Assembly (NCBI GenBank): GCA_025359045.1
Contig: JANYHN010000043.1
Location: 1 to 64,000, forward strand
Length of the DNA: 64,000 nucleotides
Direction of reading: 5' to 3'
Source of the DNA: Hyphomicrobiales bacterium
GTDB lineage: Bacteria; Pseudomonadota; Alphaproteobacteria; Rhizobiales; Aestuariivirgaceae
How positions within the stretch are numbered: the stretch's first letter is position 1; each line of letters opens with the position of its first letter. A program made the position numbers and the translations under genes. The notes beneath the pieces were generated by a model. It ran no database searches and was not told where the DNA came from. It was given only the letters and a program-made list of their open reading frames with translations. Positions 9,455 to 18,415 of the stretch are shown piece by piece.

Positions 9455-10094
9455 CCAAAGCAAAGATGGTTCGGCTGATGGGCGTGCACGGCGCGCTATC
9501 ACACGTGCCCGCTTTGCGCCACTGCTCGGCCTCGCTGCAGGCATTATCGGGCTTGGTGTGGTGGGTGCGTTTTTAACCCAATCACTGTTCATCAATCCTG
9601 ATCCACCTAAAGTAAATGTTGTTGCAACGCCGCCGAAGGTCGAAAAAGTGGTAAGCGGTCAAGCTTCCAAGATCACGGGTTTTGATAAAAACAAACAACC
9701 GTTTGAACTCTCTGCGGTCAATGGTACGCAAGACACCGCCAATCTCGACTTGGTGCACCTGCAAACCGTGACCGGAACTTTTCACCGCGAAGATGGCGGG
9801 GCCATTGCCCTTGCCTCAAACACTGCGCAATATGATTCCAAGTCAAAATCCTTAAACATGCAAGGTAAAGTGATACTCAAGGAAGAGGGCCGTTATGAAG
9901 CCCGGATGGAATCCGCAAATGTGAATGTGGATGATCATAGTTTGGTTTCACAAACCCCCGTCAAGGTTGACACGTCCACTGGGACAGTGGAGGCTGACGG
10001 CATGACGGTTGGCCCTTACGGCGGGCGCATTGTGTTTAAAGGCCATGTGAAAGCCACTTTTGAGACCAACAGCAATTATGGAGTGAAGCAATGA
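9438..10094 (+). CDS. lptC: LPS export protein LptC
   Basis: A protein of 218 residues with a short basic cytoplasmic N-terminus, one membrane segment at about residues 28-49, and a periplasmic beta-rich domain (AVNGTQDTANLDLVHLQTVTG, GKVILKEEGRYEARMESANV). LptC docks LptB2FG to the LptA bridge carrying LPS across the periplasm. It is directly followed by lptA (4-bp overlap) and lptB, which makes the assignment secure despite low sequence conservation in the family. Confidence 0.88.
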   Translation: MSSPIDQSKDGSADGRARRAITRARFAPLLGLAAGIIGLGVVGAFLTQSLFINPDPPKVNVVATPPKVEKVVSGQASKITGFDKNKQPFELSAVNGTQDTANLDLVHLQTVTGTFHREDGGAIALASNTAQYDSKSKSLNMQGKVILKEEGRYEARMESANVNVDDHSLVSQTPVKVDTSTGTVEADGMTVGPYGGRIVFKGHVKATFETNSNYGVKQ

Positions 10095-10573
10095 CACTGA
10101 AACACATCGGCACAATTTTAGCGACCATCGTTTTTATCATAATGCCACTTCGCGCAGCCACTGCGAAAGAGGCTGTGAATGTGGAGGTTGAGGCCGATCA
10201 GATGGAAATCATCGATGCCGAACACAAAACAATTTTCAGCGGCAATGTGGTTTCAACAAGACCTTCTGAAACCATTAAATCGGACCAGATGGTTGTGACA
10301 ACTGCTGATGTAAAACAAACCGATGGCACCATCAAAACTGTCACAGATAAAGTGAACGCCACGGGCCATGTGACAATTAAAACGAGAAGCCAAGTGATTA
10401 CCGGGAGCGCTGCTATTTTTGATGTGCAGGCCAATACTCTGGAAGTGATGGGCAATGTACGCGTGACCCAAGGGGATAGCAAATTGACTGGTGAGAAGCT
10501 GGTGGTTGACCTTGATACCAATCATTTGCAGATGTCAGGCGGGCGGGTGAAGGGTTCTTTTATCCCAAAGTAA
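10091..10573 (+). CDS. lptA: LPS transport periplasmic protein LptA
   Basis: A protein of 160 residues with a signal peptide (hydrophobic TILATIVFIIMPLRAATA). The mature part is an OstA-type beta-jellyroll: VEVEADQMEIIDAEHKTIFSGNV followed by repeated strand pairs (VNATGHVTIKTRSQVITG, LEVMGNVRVTQGDSKLTG). LptA polymerises into the bridge from inner to outer membrane. It overlaps lptC by ATGA and precedes lptB by 40 bp. Confidence 0.9.
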   Translation: MTLKHIGTILATIVFIIMPLRAATAKEAVNVEVEADQMEIIDAEHKTIFSGNVVSTRPSETIKSDQMVVTTADVKQTDGTIKTVTDKVNATGHVTIKTRSQVITGSAAIFDVQANTLEVMGNVRVTQGDSKLTGEKLVVDLDTNHLQMSGGRVKGSFIPK

Positions 10574-10613
10574 ATAATTTCACTCAAAATTAAGACAAAT
10601 GAGGCCTTAATAG

Positions 10614-11429
10614 GTGACGCAGAACGAAAGTAAATTTACTCGCCCTGCCCCGATGGCACCCCGCGGCATTAACCGCGGAGCAACAAGGGCGAGCGAAAAG
10701 CAGGTTTCTGACGGACTTGTTGCGACCATGTTGGCTAAAACCTATGGTAAGCGGCCAGTTGTCAAGGATGTGTCGCTTTCGGTTCGGCGTGGTGAGGCTG
10801 TTGGCCTGCTTGGCCCCAATGGTGCTGGCAAAACGACCGTGTTCTATATGATCACCGGTTTGATTGCCGCAGATCAGGGATCAATCAGACTGGACGGCGA
10901 AGACATTACCCAATTGCCTATGTATCAACGGGCGCGTCTGGGGATTGGCTATCTGCCGCAGGAAAGTTCGATTTTCCGCGGCCTCACAGTGGAAGAAAAT
11001 CTACGTTCGGTTCTCGAGCTACATGAGCTCGAGAAGGCCCAACGTGAACGTTTGTTGCGTGAGTTGTATGATGAGTTCTCAATCGCCCACCTCCGGCATT
11101 CTCCGGCTGTTGCGCTCTCTGGTGGAGAGCGTCGGCGCGTGGAAATCGCCCGCGCCCTTGCAGCCTCCCCCCAATATATGCTCCTCGACGAGCCCTTCGC
11201 TGGAGTTGACCCGATTGCGATCAATGATATTCGCAAGCTGGTGCGACAGCTCACCGCTCGGGGCATCGGGGTGCTTATTACGGATCACAATGTACGAGAA
11301 ACCCTCGACCTTATCGATCGTGCGCTCATCATCCATGAAGGCCATGTCCTAACTGAGGGAACGCCGCAAGACATTGTTAAGGATGCAAATGTGCGGCAGT
11401 ATTATCTTGGGGATAATTTTACGCTTTAG
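10614..11429 (+). CDS. lptB: LPS export ABC transporter ATPase LptB
   Basis: A protein of 271 residues. Walker A is GPNGAGKTT near residue 68, the Q-loop region is IGYLPQESSIFRGLTVEENL, the signature is LSGGERRRVEIARAL and Walker B is MLLDEPFAGVDPIA; this is the characteristic LptB pattern. It extends about 30 residues further at the N-terminus than E. coli LptB. The start is GTG 10614, preceded by GAGG; a later start within the extension cannot be excluded. It powers LPS extraction from the inner membrane together with LptFG, which are not in this window. rpoN follows after 15 bp. Confidence 0.92.
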   Translation: MTQNESKFTRPAPMAPRGINRGATRASEKQVSDGLVATMLAKTYGKRPVVKDVSLSVRRGEAVGLLGPNGAGKTTVFYMITGLIAADQGSIRLDGEDITQLPMYQRARLGIGYLPQESSIFRGLTVEENLRSVLELHELEKAQRERLLRELYDEFSIAHLRHSPAVALSGGERRRVEIARALAASPQYMLLDEPFAGVDPIAINDIRKLVRQLTARGIGVLITDHNVRETLDLIDRALIIHEGHVLTEGTPQDIVKDANVRQYYLGDNFTL

Positions 11430-11444
11430 GGCTATGGGACGACC

Positions 11445-12926
11445 ATGGCATTAATGCAAAGACTTGTTATGAAGCAGGGGCAATCCCTGGTCATGACCCC
11501 GCAGCTGCAACAAGCGATTAAGCTTTTGCAAATGTCTAATATTGAAGTTCAGAGTTTTATTGAAGCTGAACTTGAGCGCAATCCGCTGCTCGAGCGCGGT
11601 GAGCTTCGTGAAGTCACCACTCCTGAAATAAAATCTGAAATTCCCGATGCGCCATTTTCAGCCGCTGATGCGCGTGGCTCTGATGGCGATGGGGCAACGT
11701 CAGGCTCTGATGGTGTGGCCACTCCTTCGCCCAGCATGTCGGGGCCTGGCCCTGATTCTGGCTGGGCAAGCTCAAGAGGCGGCGGCCAAGTCTCCCTTGA
11801 TGGTGAAGCATATGATTTTGCGGCCAATGTCACCCGTGAGGAAACACTGGCTGATCATTTGACCGCACAGTTATTTATGCATTTTCGTGACCCCGCCGAT
11901 ATTCTGATTGGTCAGCACTTAATCGGCACGGTCAATGAGGCGGGCTATCTGACTTCCCTTCCGGCCAGTATCGCCGAAACAATGGGCACGGATGTTTCGC
12001 ACATTGAACGGGTGCTTGCTGTTCTCAAAACATTTGATCCTGTTGGAGTGTTTGCTGCCGATCTTAAAGATTGTTTGCGGCTTCAACTTTTAGATCTCAA
12101 TCGGTTTGATCCGGCCATGGATGCGTTGCTTGATAATTTGCCTCTGGTTGCCAAACGCGATTATCCCGCGCTCAAAAATATCTGCCATGTGGGGCTCGAT
12201 GATATTCATGATATGATCGCTGAGTTGCGCGCACTGAACCCCAAGCCAGGCCATGCTTTTGGCTCTGAGCCGGTAATGCCGGTGGTGCCTGATGTTTCAG
12301 TACGTGCTTCCAATGATGGATCGTGGATGGTGGAGCTGAATTCCGAAACCTTGCCGCGCGTGTTGGTCAATAATCAATATGCCGCACAAGTTTCGCGCGA
12401 AGCGCAGAAGACAGAAGACAAATTATTTTTGAGTGAATGCCAAGCGCAGGCCAGCTGGCTCGTGAAAAGTTTGGATCAACGCGCCAAAACAATTTTGAAA
12501 GTGGCGCGCGAAATCGTAAAGCAACAAGATGCATTTTTGGTTTTGGGCGTGCAACATTTGCGCCCGATCACATTAAAAACCGTTGCTGATGCCATTGAGA
12601 TGCATGAGTCGACGGTGAGCAGAGTCACCTCCAACAAATATATGGCCACACCGCGCGGCACTTTTGAACTGAAATATTTTTTTTCCAATGCCATTCAGTC
12701 TGGAACTCTTCACGGAGAAGCGCATTCAGCAGAGTCGGTGCGCCAACGCATACGTGAACTGATCGAAAAAGAAACTGCCGAAAAAGTACTTTCAGATGAC
12801 GACATTGTTGATTTGTTGAAAGCTGAAAATGTTGATATTGCCCGGCGAACCGTTGCTAAATATCGGGAATCACTGAATATATTATCCTCTGTTCAACGCA
12901 GGCGTGAAGCCCGCTCAAAACGGTGA
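11445..12926 (+). CDS. rpoN: RNA polymerase sigma-54 factor
   Basis: A protein of 493 residues. The N-terminal activator-interacting region is glutamine- and leucine-rich (TPQLQQAIKLLQMSNIEVQSFIEAELERNPLLE, in parts). A low-complexity acidic, Gly/Ser-rich linker lies at about residues 60-125. The core-binding and helix-turn-helix regions follow (ESTVSRVTSNKYMATPRGTFELKYFF), ending with the RpoN box ARRTVAKYRE. It directs transcription from -24/-12 promoters with bacterial enhancer-binding proteins. The lptB-rpoN-hpf-ptsN order is conserved in many proteobacteria and links sigma-54 to the nitrogen PTS. Confidence 0.95.
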   Translation: MALMQRLVMKQGQSLVMTPQLQQAIKLLQMSNIEVQSFIEAELERNPLLERGELREVTTPEIKSEIPDAPFSAADARGSDGDGATSGSDGVATPSPSMSGPGPDSGWASSRGGGQVSLDGEAYDFAANVTREETLADHLTAQLFMHFRDPADILIGQHLIGTVNEAGYLTSLPASIAETMGTDVSHIERVLAVLKTFDPVGVFAADLKDCLRLQLLDLNRFDPAMDALLDNLPLVAKRDYPALKNICHVGLDDIHDMIAELRALNPKPGHAFGSEPVMPVVPDVSVRASNDGSWMVELNSETLPRVLVNNQYAAQVSREAQKTEDKLFLSECQAQASWLVKSLDQRAKTILKVAREIVKQQDAFLVLGVQHLRPITLKTVADAIEMHESTVSRVTSNKYMATPRGTFELKYFFSNAIQSGTLHGEAHSAESVRQRIRELIEKETAEKVLSDDDIVDLLKAENVDIARRTVAKYRESLNILSSVQRRREARSKR

Positions 12927-13108
12927 CCACACATTGACTTTTGGTTAGGTCGGCCATATGTGTGCGCCCGCTTCCCAATGAAGCTGATTTAATTTAATCA
13001 CAAAACTCGCGTCTCGGTTTTCAAATCTTTTGGTGTTCTGGTTGACGAATGGGTGTTTAAGGCCCATGTCTAGAGGACACCGGATGGTAAGCAAGGAAGT
13101 ATTAGACC

Positions 13109-13696
13109 ATGCAAATTCAGATCACCGGAAAGCATATCGACGTTGGCGATGCTTTACGATCTCATATTGAAACAAAGCTCCAATCATTTCGCGATCGGTT
13201 TTTTGAAGGCTCGGTTCATGGCCATGTGACGCTGGAAAAACGCCGTTCATTTTTCTTGACTGATTGCACATTGCATTTGGCTACTGGCCTCGTTTTGCAA
13301 TCTCATGCTGAAGAAGCAACGGCAATGGCCAGTGCTGATGCTGCGATGGCCCATTTGGAAAAGCAGCTTAAAAAATATAAGCAGCGCCTTAAAGATCATC
13401 ACCGTACTCCACGCCTAGAGCGTGTTGCGCGTGAGGCATCCGCTTATGTGATTCCTCATGATGATGATCATGTGGGAGATGAACCGTCAGGCATGCATGC
13501 GCCTGTGATTGCTGAATCGTCCGCAAAAATTCCTGAACTCTCGGTTGGAGAAGCCGTGATGCAACTTGATATTTCAACGACAAATTTTGTGCTTTTTCAC
13601 AATAGCAAGGAAGGCCGCTTGAATGTTGTTTACCGCAGGCCAGACGGCAATATTGGTTGGCTTGATCCACACGGCTCTGGCGCAGTAAAAGTATAA
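13109..13696 (+). CDS. hpf: ribosome hibernation promoting factor, long form
   Basis: A protein of 195 residues. Residues 1-105 form the S30AE/YfiA domain (MQIQITGKHIDVGDALRSHIETKL). A linker of about 35 residues is followed by the C-terminal dimerisation domain typical of long HPF (SVGEAVMQLDISTTNFVLFHNSKEGRLNVVYRRPDGNIGWLDP, in parts). Long HPF pairs 70S ribosomes into inactive 100S dimers in resting cells. GCAAGGAAG precedes the ATG. The 182-bp gap from rpoN may hold its own promoter. Confidence 0.92.
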   Translation: MQIQITGKHIDVGDALRSHIETKLQSFRDRFFEGSVHGHVTLEKRRSFFLTDCTLHLATGLVLQSHAEEATAMASADAAMAHLEKQLKKYKQRLKDHHRTPRLERVAREASAYVIPHDDDHVGDEPSGMHAPVIAESSAKIPELSVGEAVMQLDISTTNFVLFHNSKEGRLNVVYRRPDGNIGWLDPHGSGAVKV

Positions 13697-13717
13697 TCAG
13701 CGGAAAGTTTTAAACAC

Positions 13718-14194
13718 ATGAACTTAGCTGAAATCATCGACTCGCGCGCGATATTGCCCGCCGTGAAAGCTCAGAATAAAAAGCAATTGCTGCAGGAATT
13801 ATCGCAATCCATGGGCGGCATTCTGGCTGTTGATCACCGGATTATTTTTGAAACTTTGCTGACGCGTGAAAAACTGGGTTCAACTGGGCTTGGCCAAGGC
13901 ATTGCAATTCCACATGGCCGCTTGCCGAATATAAACCGGGTTTATGGCCTGTTTGCGAAACTAACGACGCCAATTGCCTATGACAGTGTTGATGGCGAGC
14001 CTGTTGATTTAGTTTTTGTTTTGCTTTCACCCAACCATGCTGGCGCTGATCATTTAACGGCATTGGCGCGTATATCGCGCTTGCTCCGCGCAACCGGCAC
14101 CATGGCCAAGTTGCGCGGCACAACAACTGCTGAGGGCCTCTATGCGATTTTGACCGAACCGCCAGCAGCCGTAGCGTCAACCGCAGCCGCGTAG
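13718..14194 (+). CDS. ptsN: PTS nitrogen-regulatory EIIA component
   Basis: A protein of 158 residues of the EIIA-fructose/Ntr fold. The phosphorylated histidine lies in GIAIPHGRL near residue 67, and the C-terminal part has PVDLVFVLLSPNHAGADHLTALARISRLLR. EIIA-Ntr receives phosphate through EI-Ntr and NPr and controls potassium transport and other functions. It follows hpf by 21 bp. The HPr-type partner in this window is encoded at 62620-62892. Confidence 0.93.
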   Translation: MNLAEIIDSRAILPAVKAQNKKQLLQELSQSMGGILAVDHRIIFETLLTREKLGSTGLGQGIAIPHGRLPNINRVYGLFAKLTTPIAYDSVDGEPVDLVFVLLSPNHAGADHLTALARISRLLRATGTMAKLRGTTTAEGLYAILTEPPAAVASTAAA

Positions 14195-14198
14195 GGCG

Positions 14199-14225
14199 TT
14201 TTGACTTTTCACGGAAAAGTCAAAA
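14199..14225. terminator. inverted repeat between convergent ptsN and DUF1150 genes
   Basis: TTTTGACTTTT and AAAAGTCAAAA are perfect 11-bp arms around the loop CACGG. The T-rich arm and position between two convergent stop codons suggest a bidirectional terminator, although the arms themselves supply the T stretches. Confidence 0.55.
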
Positions 14226-14240
14226 GTCAGGTTGATCTAT

Positions 14241-14486
14241 TTATTGCAGCGTTGCTGCAATCAACTCGTGTTCAAAAGCTGAACCCAAGGCTGCTTGATG
14301 GGTTTGTGAAATAGAAATCGGCTGGCCATTTGCGTTGTAAAGGCAAAATAGCTTGGCATCTGGGGCCACATTCAGTTGCCCACCGACCATAGCTGCGGCA
14401 GAGCGGCCTTCAATTTCGCGCACATAGGCCAAAACTCCATTGCCCATTTGGGCCAATTGCTCAGCGCTTATTTTTTGGTCAATCAT
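14241..14486 (-). CDS. DUF1150 family protein
   Basis: A protein of 81 residues, the usual length for the family, with GNGVLAYVREIEGR near the N-terminus and LFCLYNANGQPISIS in the middle. The function is unknown; in relatives it commonly sits beside a small heat-shock protein (Hsp20) gene, which is absent here. It is convergent with ptsN and divergent from the BMP-type binding protein. On its strand about 70 bp upstream lies CTTGAAA (14554-14560), similar to an alphaproteobacterial RpoH -35 element, but I could not find a convincing -10 partner. Confidence 0.8.
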   Translation of the reverse strand: MIDQKISAEQLAQMGNGVLAYVREIEGRSAAAMVGGQLNVAPDAKLFCLYNANGQPISISQTHQAALGSAFEHELIAATLQ

Positions 14487-14647
14487 CTCGTTTCTCCATT
14501 TATGCGCGTCGAGCGCACTGTCTTGTAACTGAGATTGTGACGCATTCCGAAAATTTCAAGATGCGAAACGCTTGCAAAATGACTGATTTTAGCGTTGATT
14601 ACCCTTAAGGCTTGATCAGCCGGTCAAAAACTCAGGGAGTAACATAC

Positions 14648-15640
14648 ATGTTAAAAAAATTGCTCGGCGCTGCGGCGTTGACAGCCATTATGGCGGTTTC
14701 AGCATTTGCTGCTGACAAGCCAGCTATCGTTTTCGATATTGGCGGCAAGTTCGACAAGTCATTCAACGAATCAATGTTTGGCGGTGCTGAAAAATTCAAG
14801 AAAGAATCAGGCGTTGCTTATGGCGAATTTGAAATTGCCAACGAAGCTCAGCGCGAGCAAGCCATCCGCAATTTTGCAGATCAAGGCTATTCACCCATCA
14901 TCGCGGCTGGCTTTGCTCAGGCTGCCGCAGTTGAAAAAGTTGCAAAAGAATATCCAGATTTGAAATTTGCAATCGTCGATATGGTTGTTGATCTGCCAAA
15001 CGTTTCATCTATCGTGTTCAAAGAACATGAAGGTTCTTACCTTGCTGGTATGATGGCTGGTTTGAGCACAAAATCTGGCACGGTTTCATTCGTGGGCGGC
15101 ATGGACATTCCTTTGATCCACAAGTTTGCTTGTGGTTACGCTCAGGGTGTTAAGGCTGCCAAGGCTGATGCCAAGATCATCCAGAATATGACAGGTGATA
15201 CGGGTGCTGCATGGAACGACCCTGTAAAGGGTGGCGAAATCACCAAGGGCCAAATGAGCAAGGGTTCAGACGTGGTTTATGCCGCAGCTGGTGCAACTGG
15301 TCTTGGTGTTTTGAAGGCTGCCACTGAAGGCGGTGGTCTGGCCATCGGCGTTGATGCCAATCAAAACTATCTTTATCCCGGCAAAATGCTGACATCGATG
15401 ATGAAGCGTGTTGACGTTGCTGTTTATAACACAATGAAGAACGGCAATGCAGGCTTCAAGCCTGGCATTCAAGCTTTGGGCCTTGCTGAAGACGGCGTGG
15501 GCGTTGCGATGGATGACAACAACAAGCCATTGGTCACTGCCGATATGGCCGCCAAGGTGGAAGCCGCCAAGGCCGACATCATCTCCGGTAAAATCAAGGT
15601 GCATGACTATATGGAAGATAATAAGTGCCCTGTTGAGTAA
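14648..15640 (+). CDS. BMP family nucleoside ABC transporter, binding protein
   Basis: A protein of 330 residues with a cleavable signal peptide (LLGAAALTAIMAVSAFAA); there is no lipobox cysteine, unlike PnrA/BmpA lipoproteins. The family pattern is clear: VFDIGGKFDKSFNESMFGG, NFADQGYSPIIAAGFAQ, SFVGGMDIPLIHKFACGYAQG and GVDANQNYLYPG. These proteins bind nucleosides in the periplasm. ATG 14648, with CAGGGAGT upstream, is preferred to a TTG 36 bp earlier. The following genes encode the rest of the importer and a set of nucleoside-degrading enzymes, which supports a nucleoside substrate. Confidence 0.9.
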   Translation: MLKKLLGAAALTAIMAVSAFAADKPAIVFDIGGKFDKSFNESMFGGAEKFKKESGVAYGEFEIANEAQREQAIRNFADQGYSPIIAAGFAQAAAVEKVAKEYPDLKFAIVDMVVDLPNVSSIVFKEHEGSYLAGMMAGLSTKSGTVSFVGGMDIPLIHKFACGYAQGVKAAKADAKIIQNMTGDTGAAWNDPVKGGEITKGQMSKGSDVVYAAAGATGLGVLKAATEGGGLAIGVDANQNYLYPGKMLTSMMKRVDVAVYNTMKNGNAGFKPGIQALGLAEDGVGVAMDDNNKPLVTADMAAKVEAAKADIISGKIKVHDYMEDNKCPVE

Positions 15641-15647
15641 GGGAGCA

Positions 15648-15795
15648 GTCCTCGCCCGCTTTAGCGGGAGAGGAAAGGGGCCCATCGAACGTTAGTGAGG
15701 TGGGATAGGTGAGGGGACGAGATTCGATTGACTGCCCCTCACCTCCCCGTTGCAAAAGCAACGGGTCCCTTCCTCTCCCGCAAGCGGCAGAGGAC
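15648..15795. repeat. composite palindromic repeat (REP-like), copy 1
   Basis: About 150 bp. The ends are related inverted units: the left unit begins GTCCTCGCCCGC-TTTA-GCGGGAGAGGA and the right unit ends TCCTCTCCCGC-AA-GCGGCAGAGGAC. Inside lie a perfect 10-bp inverted repeat (AGGTGAGGGG 15707-15716 with CCCCTCACCT 15735-15744) and a perfect 8-bp one (CCCGTTGC-AAAA-GCAACGGG, 15746-15765). A single unit recurs at 27687-27713. It separates the binding-protein gene from the ATPase gene, and its right end supplies AGAGGA, 9 nt before the ATG at 15804. Confidence 0.85.
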
Positions 15796-15803
15796 ATTTT
15801 ATC

Positions 15804-17321
15804 ATGACCCCCGCAATTGAACTCATTCATATCGACAAACGCTTTGGCGCGGTGCATGCCAATAAGGATGTATCGCTGTCTATTGGGCAAGGCTCGATTC
15901 ACGGCATCATTGGCGAAAATGGTGCTGGCAAATCAACATTGATGTCGATCTTGTTTGGGTTTTACGCCGCTGATAGTGGCGAAATCAAAGTGCGTGGCAA
16001 GCCCATTAAAATCAAATCATCATCAGATGCCATCGCCCACGGCATTGGCATGGTGCACCAACATTTCATGTTGGTTGATCCATTTACGGTTCTGGAGAAT
16101 GTTGTGCTTGGCGTTGAAGGTGGCGCATTGATTGGCCCTGCACTCACCAAAGCCCGCAGTGAACTCAAGCGTCTTGCAGAAGAATATGAAATGGATGTCG
16201 AACCTGATGCAATCGTCGGTGAATTGCCCGTTGGCCTGCAACAGCGCGTGGAAATTCTGAAGGCGCTTTATAAGGGTGCCGAAGTGCTTATTCTTGATGA
16301 ACCCACTGGCGTGCTGACTCCTGATGAGGCTGATCATCTGTTCCGGATTTTGGGCACGCTGCGCGACCAAGGCAAAACTGTCATTTTAATCACCCATAAA
16401 CTGCGCGAGATCATGGCGATCACTGATCATGTATCAGTGATGCGGCGCGGTGAAGTGGTGGCCAATCTTGAAACAAAAAATACCTCGGTTGGTGAACTCG
16501 CTGAAGCCATGGTTGGACGAAGCGTTTTGCTGCATGTGGAAAAGAGCAAAGCCAGTCCGGGCGATGTCGTTCTCGAAGTCAAAAACGTCACATGGCGCGA
16601 CCGCAAAAACATTGCGCGGGTGGACGATGTTTCGTTCACGGTGAGACGAGGCGAAATCGTTGGCATTGCTGGGGTCTCTGGCAATGGCCAATCGGAATTA
16701 TTGGATTGTATCGCTGGCATCACAACACCCTCCACCGGCGATATTATTTTTGAAGGAAAGAGCATCGGCCACTTGGGTGATCCACGCCATTTGCGCCAAG
16801 AAGGCTTGGCCCATGTGCCCGAAGACCGTCAGCACCGCGGATTAATTACAGCGTTTGATGCGTCTGAGTCTGCTATCCTCGGTTGGCAATTTGAAGATGA
16901 ATTAGGCAAGGGATTTAGACTGAACCGCGACCTCGTCATCGCAAACTGCAAAAAGGAAATGCAGGATTTTGATGTCAGACCGTCTGATCCGCTTTTACGT
17001 TCGGGAAAATTTTCGGGTGGCAACCAACAAAAAATAATTCTGGCGCGTGAAATGTCGAGTAACCCTGATCTGCTGATTGTGGGGCAACCGACGCGCGGTG
17101 TTGATATTGGTGCAATTGAATTTATCCATAAACGCCTCATCGCACTGCGCGATCAGGGCAAAGCGATCTTATTGGTTTCTGTCGAACTTGATGAAATCCG
17201 TTCCCTGTCAGACCGGATCATTGTGATGTTTGCAGGCCGCATAATGGGTGAGCGCGATGCAAATGCTACCGAGCGCGATATTGGTCTTTTAATGGCTGGT
17301 GTGCAGAAGGATGCTGCTTGA
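15804..17321 (+). CDS. nucleoside ABC transporter, duplicated ATP-binding protein
   Basis: A protein of 505 residues with two fused ABC domains. The first has Walker A GENGAGKST (residues 38-46) and ILDEPTGVLTPDEAD; the second has GVSGNGQSE, FSGGNQQKIILARE and VGQPTRGVDIGA, the last with Gly-Gln in place of the usual Asp-Glu of Walker B, a known feature of this family (NupO/YufO type). I chose ATG 15804 because the longer reading from 15750 translates the palindromic repeat. It works with the BMP binding protein and the two permeases that follow. Confidence 0.9.
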   Translation: MTPAIELIHIDKRFGAVHANKDVSLSIGQGSIHGIIGENGAGKSTLMSILFGFYAADSGEIKVRGKPIKIKSSSDAIAHGIGMVHQHFMLVDPFTVLENVVLGVEGGALIGPALTKARSELKRLAEEYEMDVEPDAIVGELPVGLQQRVEILKALYKGAEVLILDEPTGVLTPDEADHLFRILGTLRDQGKTVILITHKLREIMAITDHVSVMRRGEVVANLETKNTSVGELAEAMVGRSVLLHVEKSKASPGDVVLEVKNVTWRDRKNIARVDDVSFTVRRGEIVGIAGVSGNGQSELLDCIAGITTPSTGDIIFEGKSIGHLGDPRHLRQEGLAHVPEDRQHRGLITAFDASESAILGWQFEDELGKGFRLNRDLVIANCKKEMQDFDVRPSDPLLRSGKFSGGNQQKIILAREMSSNPDLLIVGQPTRGVDIGAIEFIHKRLIALRDQGKAILLVSVELDEIRSLSDRIIVMFAGRIMGERDANATERDIGLLMAGVQKDAA

Positions 17322-18415
17322 TGAGCCAGCGTGGCGACCTTCCAACTTGGGTTGATGTGGGTTTGATCCCGTTGCTCAATCTGCTGCTCGCACTTGCTGC
17401 CGCATCAGTGGTTTTTCTGCTCATTAATGAAAACCCGATTGAATGTTTAGGTATCATGATCAAGGGTGCGGTTGGCTCGCTCAAGGGCTGGAGCTATTTG
17501 CTTTACTACGCGACGAACTTCATCTTCACAGGTCTTTGTGTCGCGGTGGCATTTCATGCAGGGCTATTTAATATCGGCGGAGAGGGCCAGGCTTATTTTG
17601 CAGGATTGGGCGCTGCCATCGTTGGCCTCAATCTTGAATTCCTGCCATGGCCCATTGTCATTCCGCTTTCGATTATCGCATCGGTTTTGTTTGGTGCCTT
17701 CTGGGGCTTGGTGCCTGGCTATTTGCAAGCCAAGCGTGGCAGCCACATCGTCATCACCACAATCATGTTTAATTTCATTGCTTCAAGCTTGATGGTTTAT
17801 CTGATCAATTATTGGTTCCGCCCCATTGGTAAAATGGCGGTGGAAAGCCGCGAAGTGACAGGCGCTTATATTTTGAGTTTCCGCGAAATCGCACGGCAGT
17901 TTTTTGATTATAAATATCCCGCTTCACCCCTCAACCTCACTGTCTTCCTCGCCTTCTTCGTGGCGTGGGCCGTGTGGTATTTCTTATGGCGTACGAAGCT
18001 TGGTTATGAAATTCGTGCCGTGGGACTGAACCAAGATGCAGCAGTTTATGCAGGTATAAAGCCGCAGCGCATCATCATGATTGCCATGGCCGTGTCTGGC
18101 GGCCTTGCTGGATTGGTGGCGGTCAATGAAGTTTTAGGCGCCCAGCACCGCTTGCTTTTGGAATATGTGCAGGGTGCTGGTTTTGTCGGTATCGCCGTTG
18201 CACTCATGGGCCGCAATCATCCGATTGGAATTGTATTAGCGGCCATGTTGTTTGGTCTGCTTTATCAGGGTGGTACTGAGCTTTCATTTGCCAAGCAACA
18301 TATCAACCGCGATATGGTGGTGGTGATCCAAGGCCTTATCATCTTGTTCATGGGCGCTCTTGAAAACGCTTTCCGTCCTTATCTCACGGCACTATTCTTC
18401 AAGGCGGATGATTGA
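17321..18415 (+). CDS. nucleoside ABC transporter permease 1
   Basis: A protein of 364 residues with about nine to ten hydrophobic segments, BPD_transp_2 family (NupP/YufP type). Recognisable parts are FNIGGEGQAYFAGLGAA, GLVPGYLQAKRGSHIVITTIMFNFIA, and EIRAVGLNQDAAVYAGIKPQRI. The ATG shares one base with the TGA of the ATPase gene (TGATG). It forms the membrane channel with the next gene product. Confidence 0.88.
   Translation: MSQRGDLPTWVDVGLIPLLNLLLALAAASVVFLLINENPIECLGIMIKGAVGSLKGWSYLLYYATNFIFTGLCVAVAFHAGLFNIGGEGQAYFAGLGAAIVGLNLEFLPWPIVIPLSIIASVLFGAFWGLVPGYLQAKRGSHIVITTIMFNFIASSLMVYLINYWFRPIGKMAVESREVTGAYILSFREIARQFFDYKYPASPLNLTVFLAFFVAWAVWYFLWRTKLGYEIRAVGLNQDAAVYAGIKPQRIIMIAMAVSGGLAGLVAVNEVLGAQHRLLLEYVQGAGFVGIAVALMGRNHPIGIVLAAMLFGLLYQGGTELSFAKQHINRDMVVVIQGLIILFMGALENAFRPYLTALFFKADD

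Noticed and set aside
14554-14560. RpoH-type heat-shock promoter for the DUF1150 gene
   Set aside because: CTTGAAA fits the -35 but no acceptable -10 sequence lies at the right distance, so it is only mentioned in the gene entry.
15641-15803. CRISPR array or small RNA at the repeat-rich spacer of the nucleoside importer operon
   Set aside because: The repeats are inverted, not direct, with no regular spacers. A palindromic REP-like element explains the sequence.
16434-16765. Antisense frames over the nucleoside importer ATPase
   Set aside because: They come from codon structure of the real gene; none has a start site or known motif.
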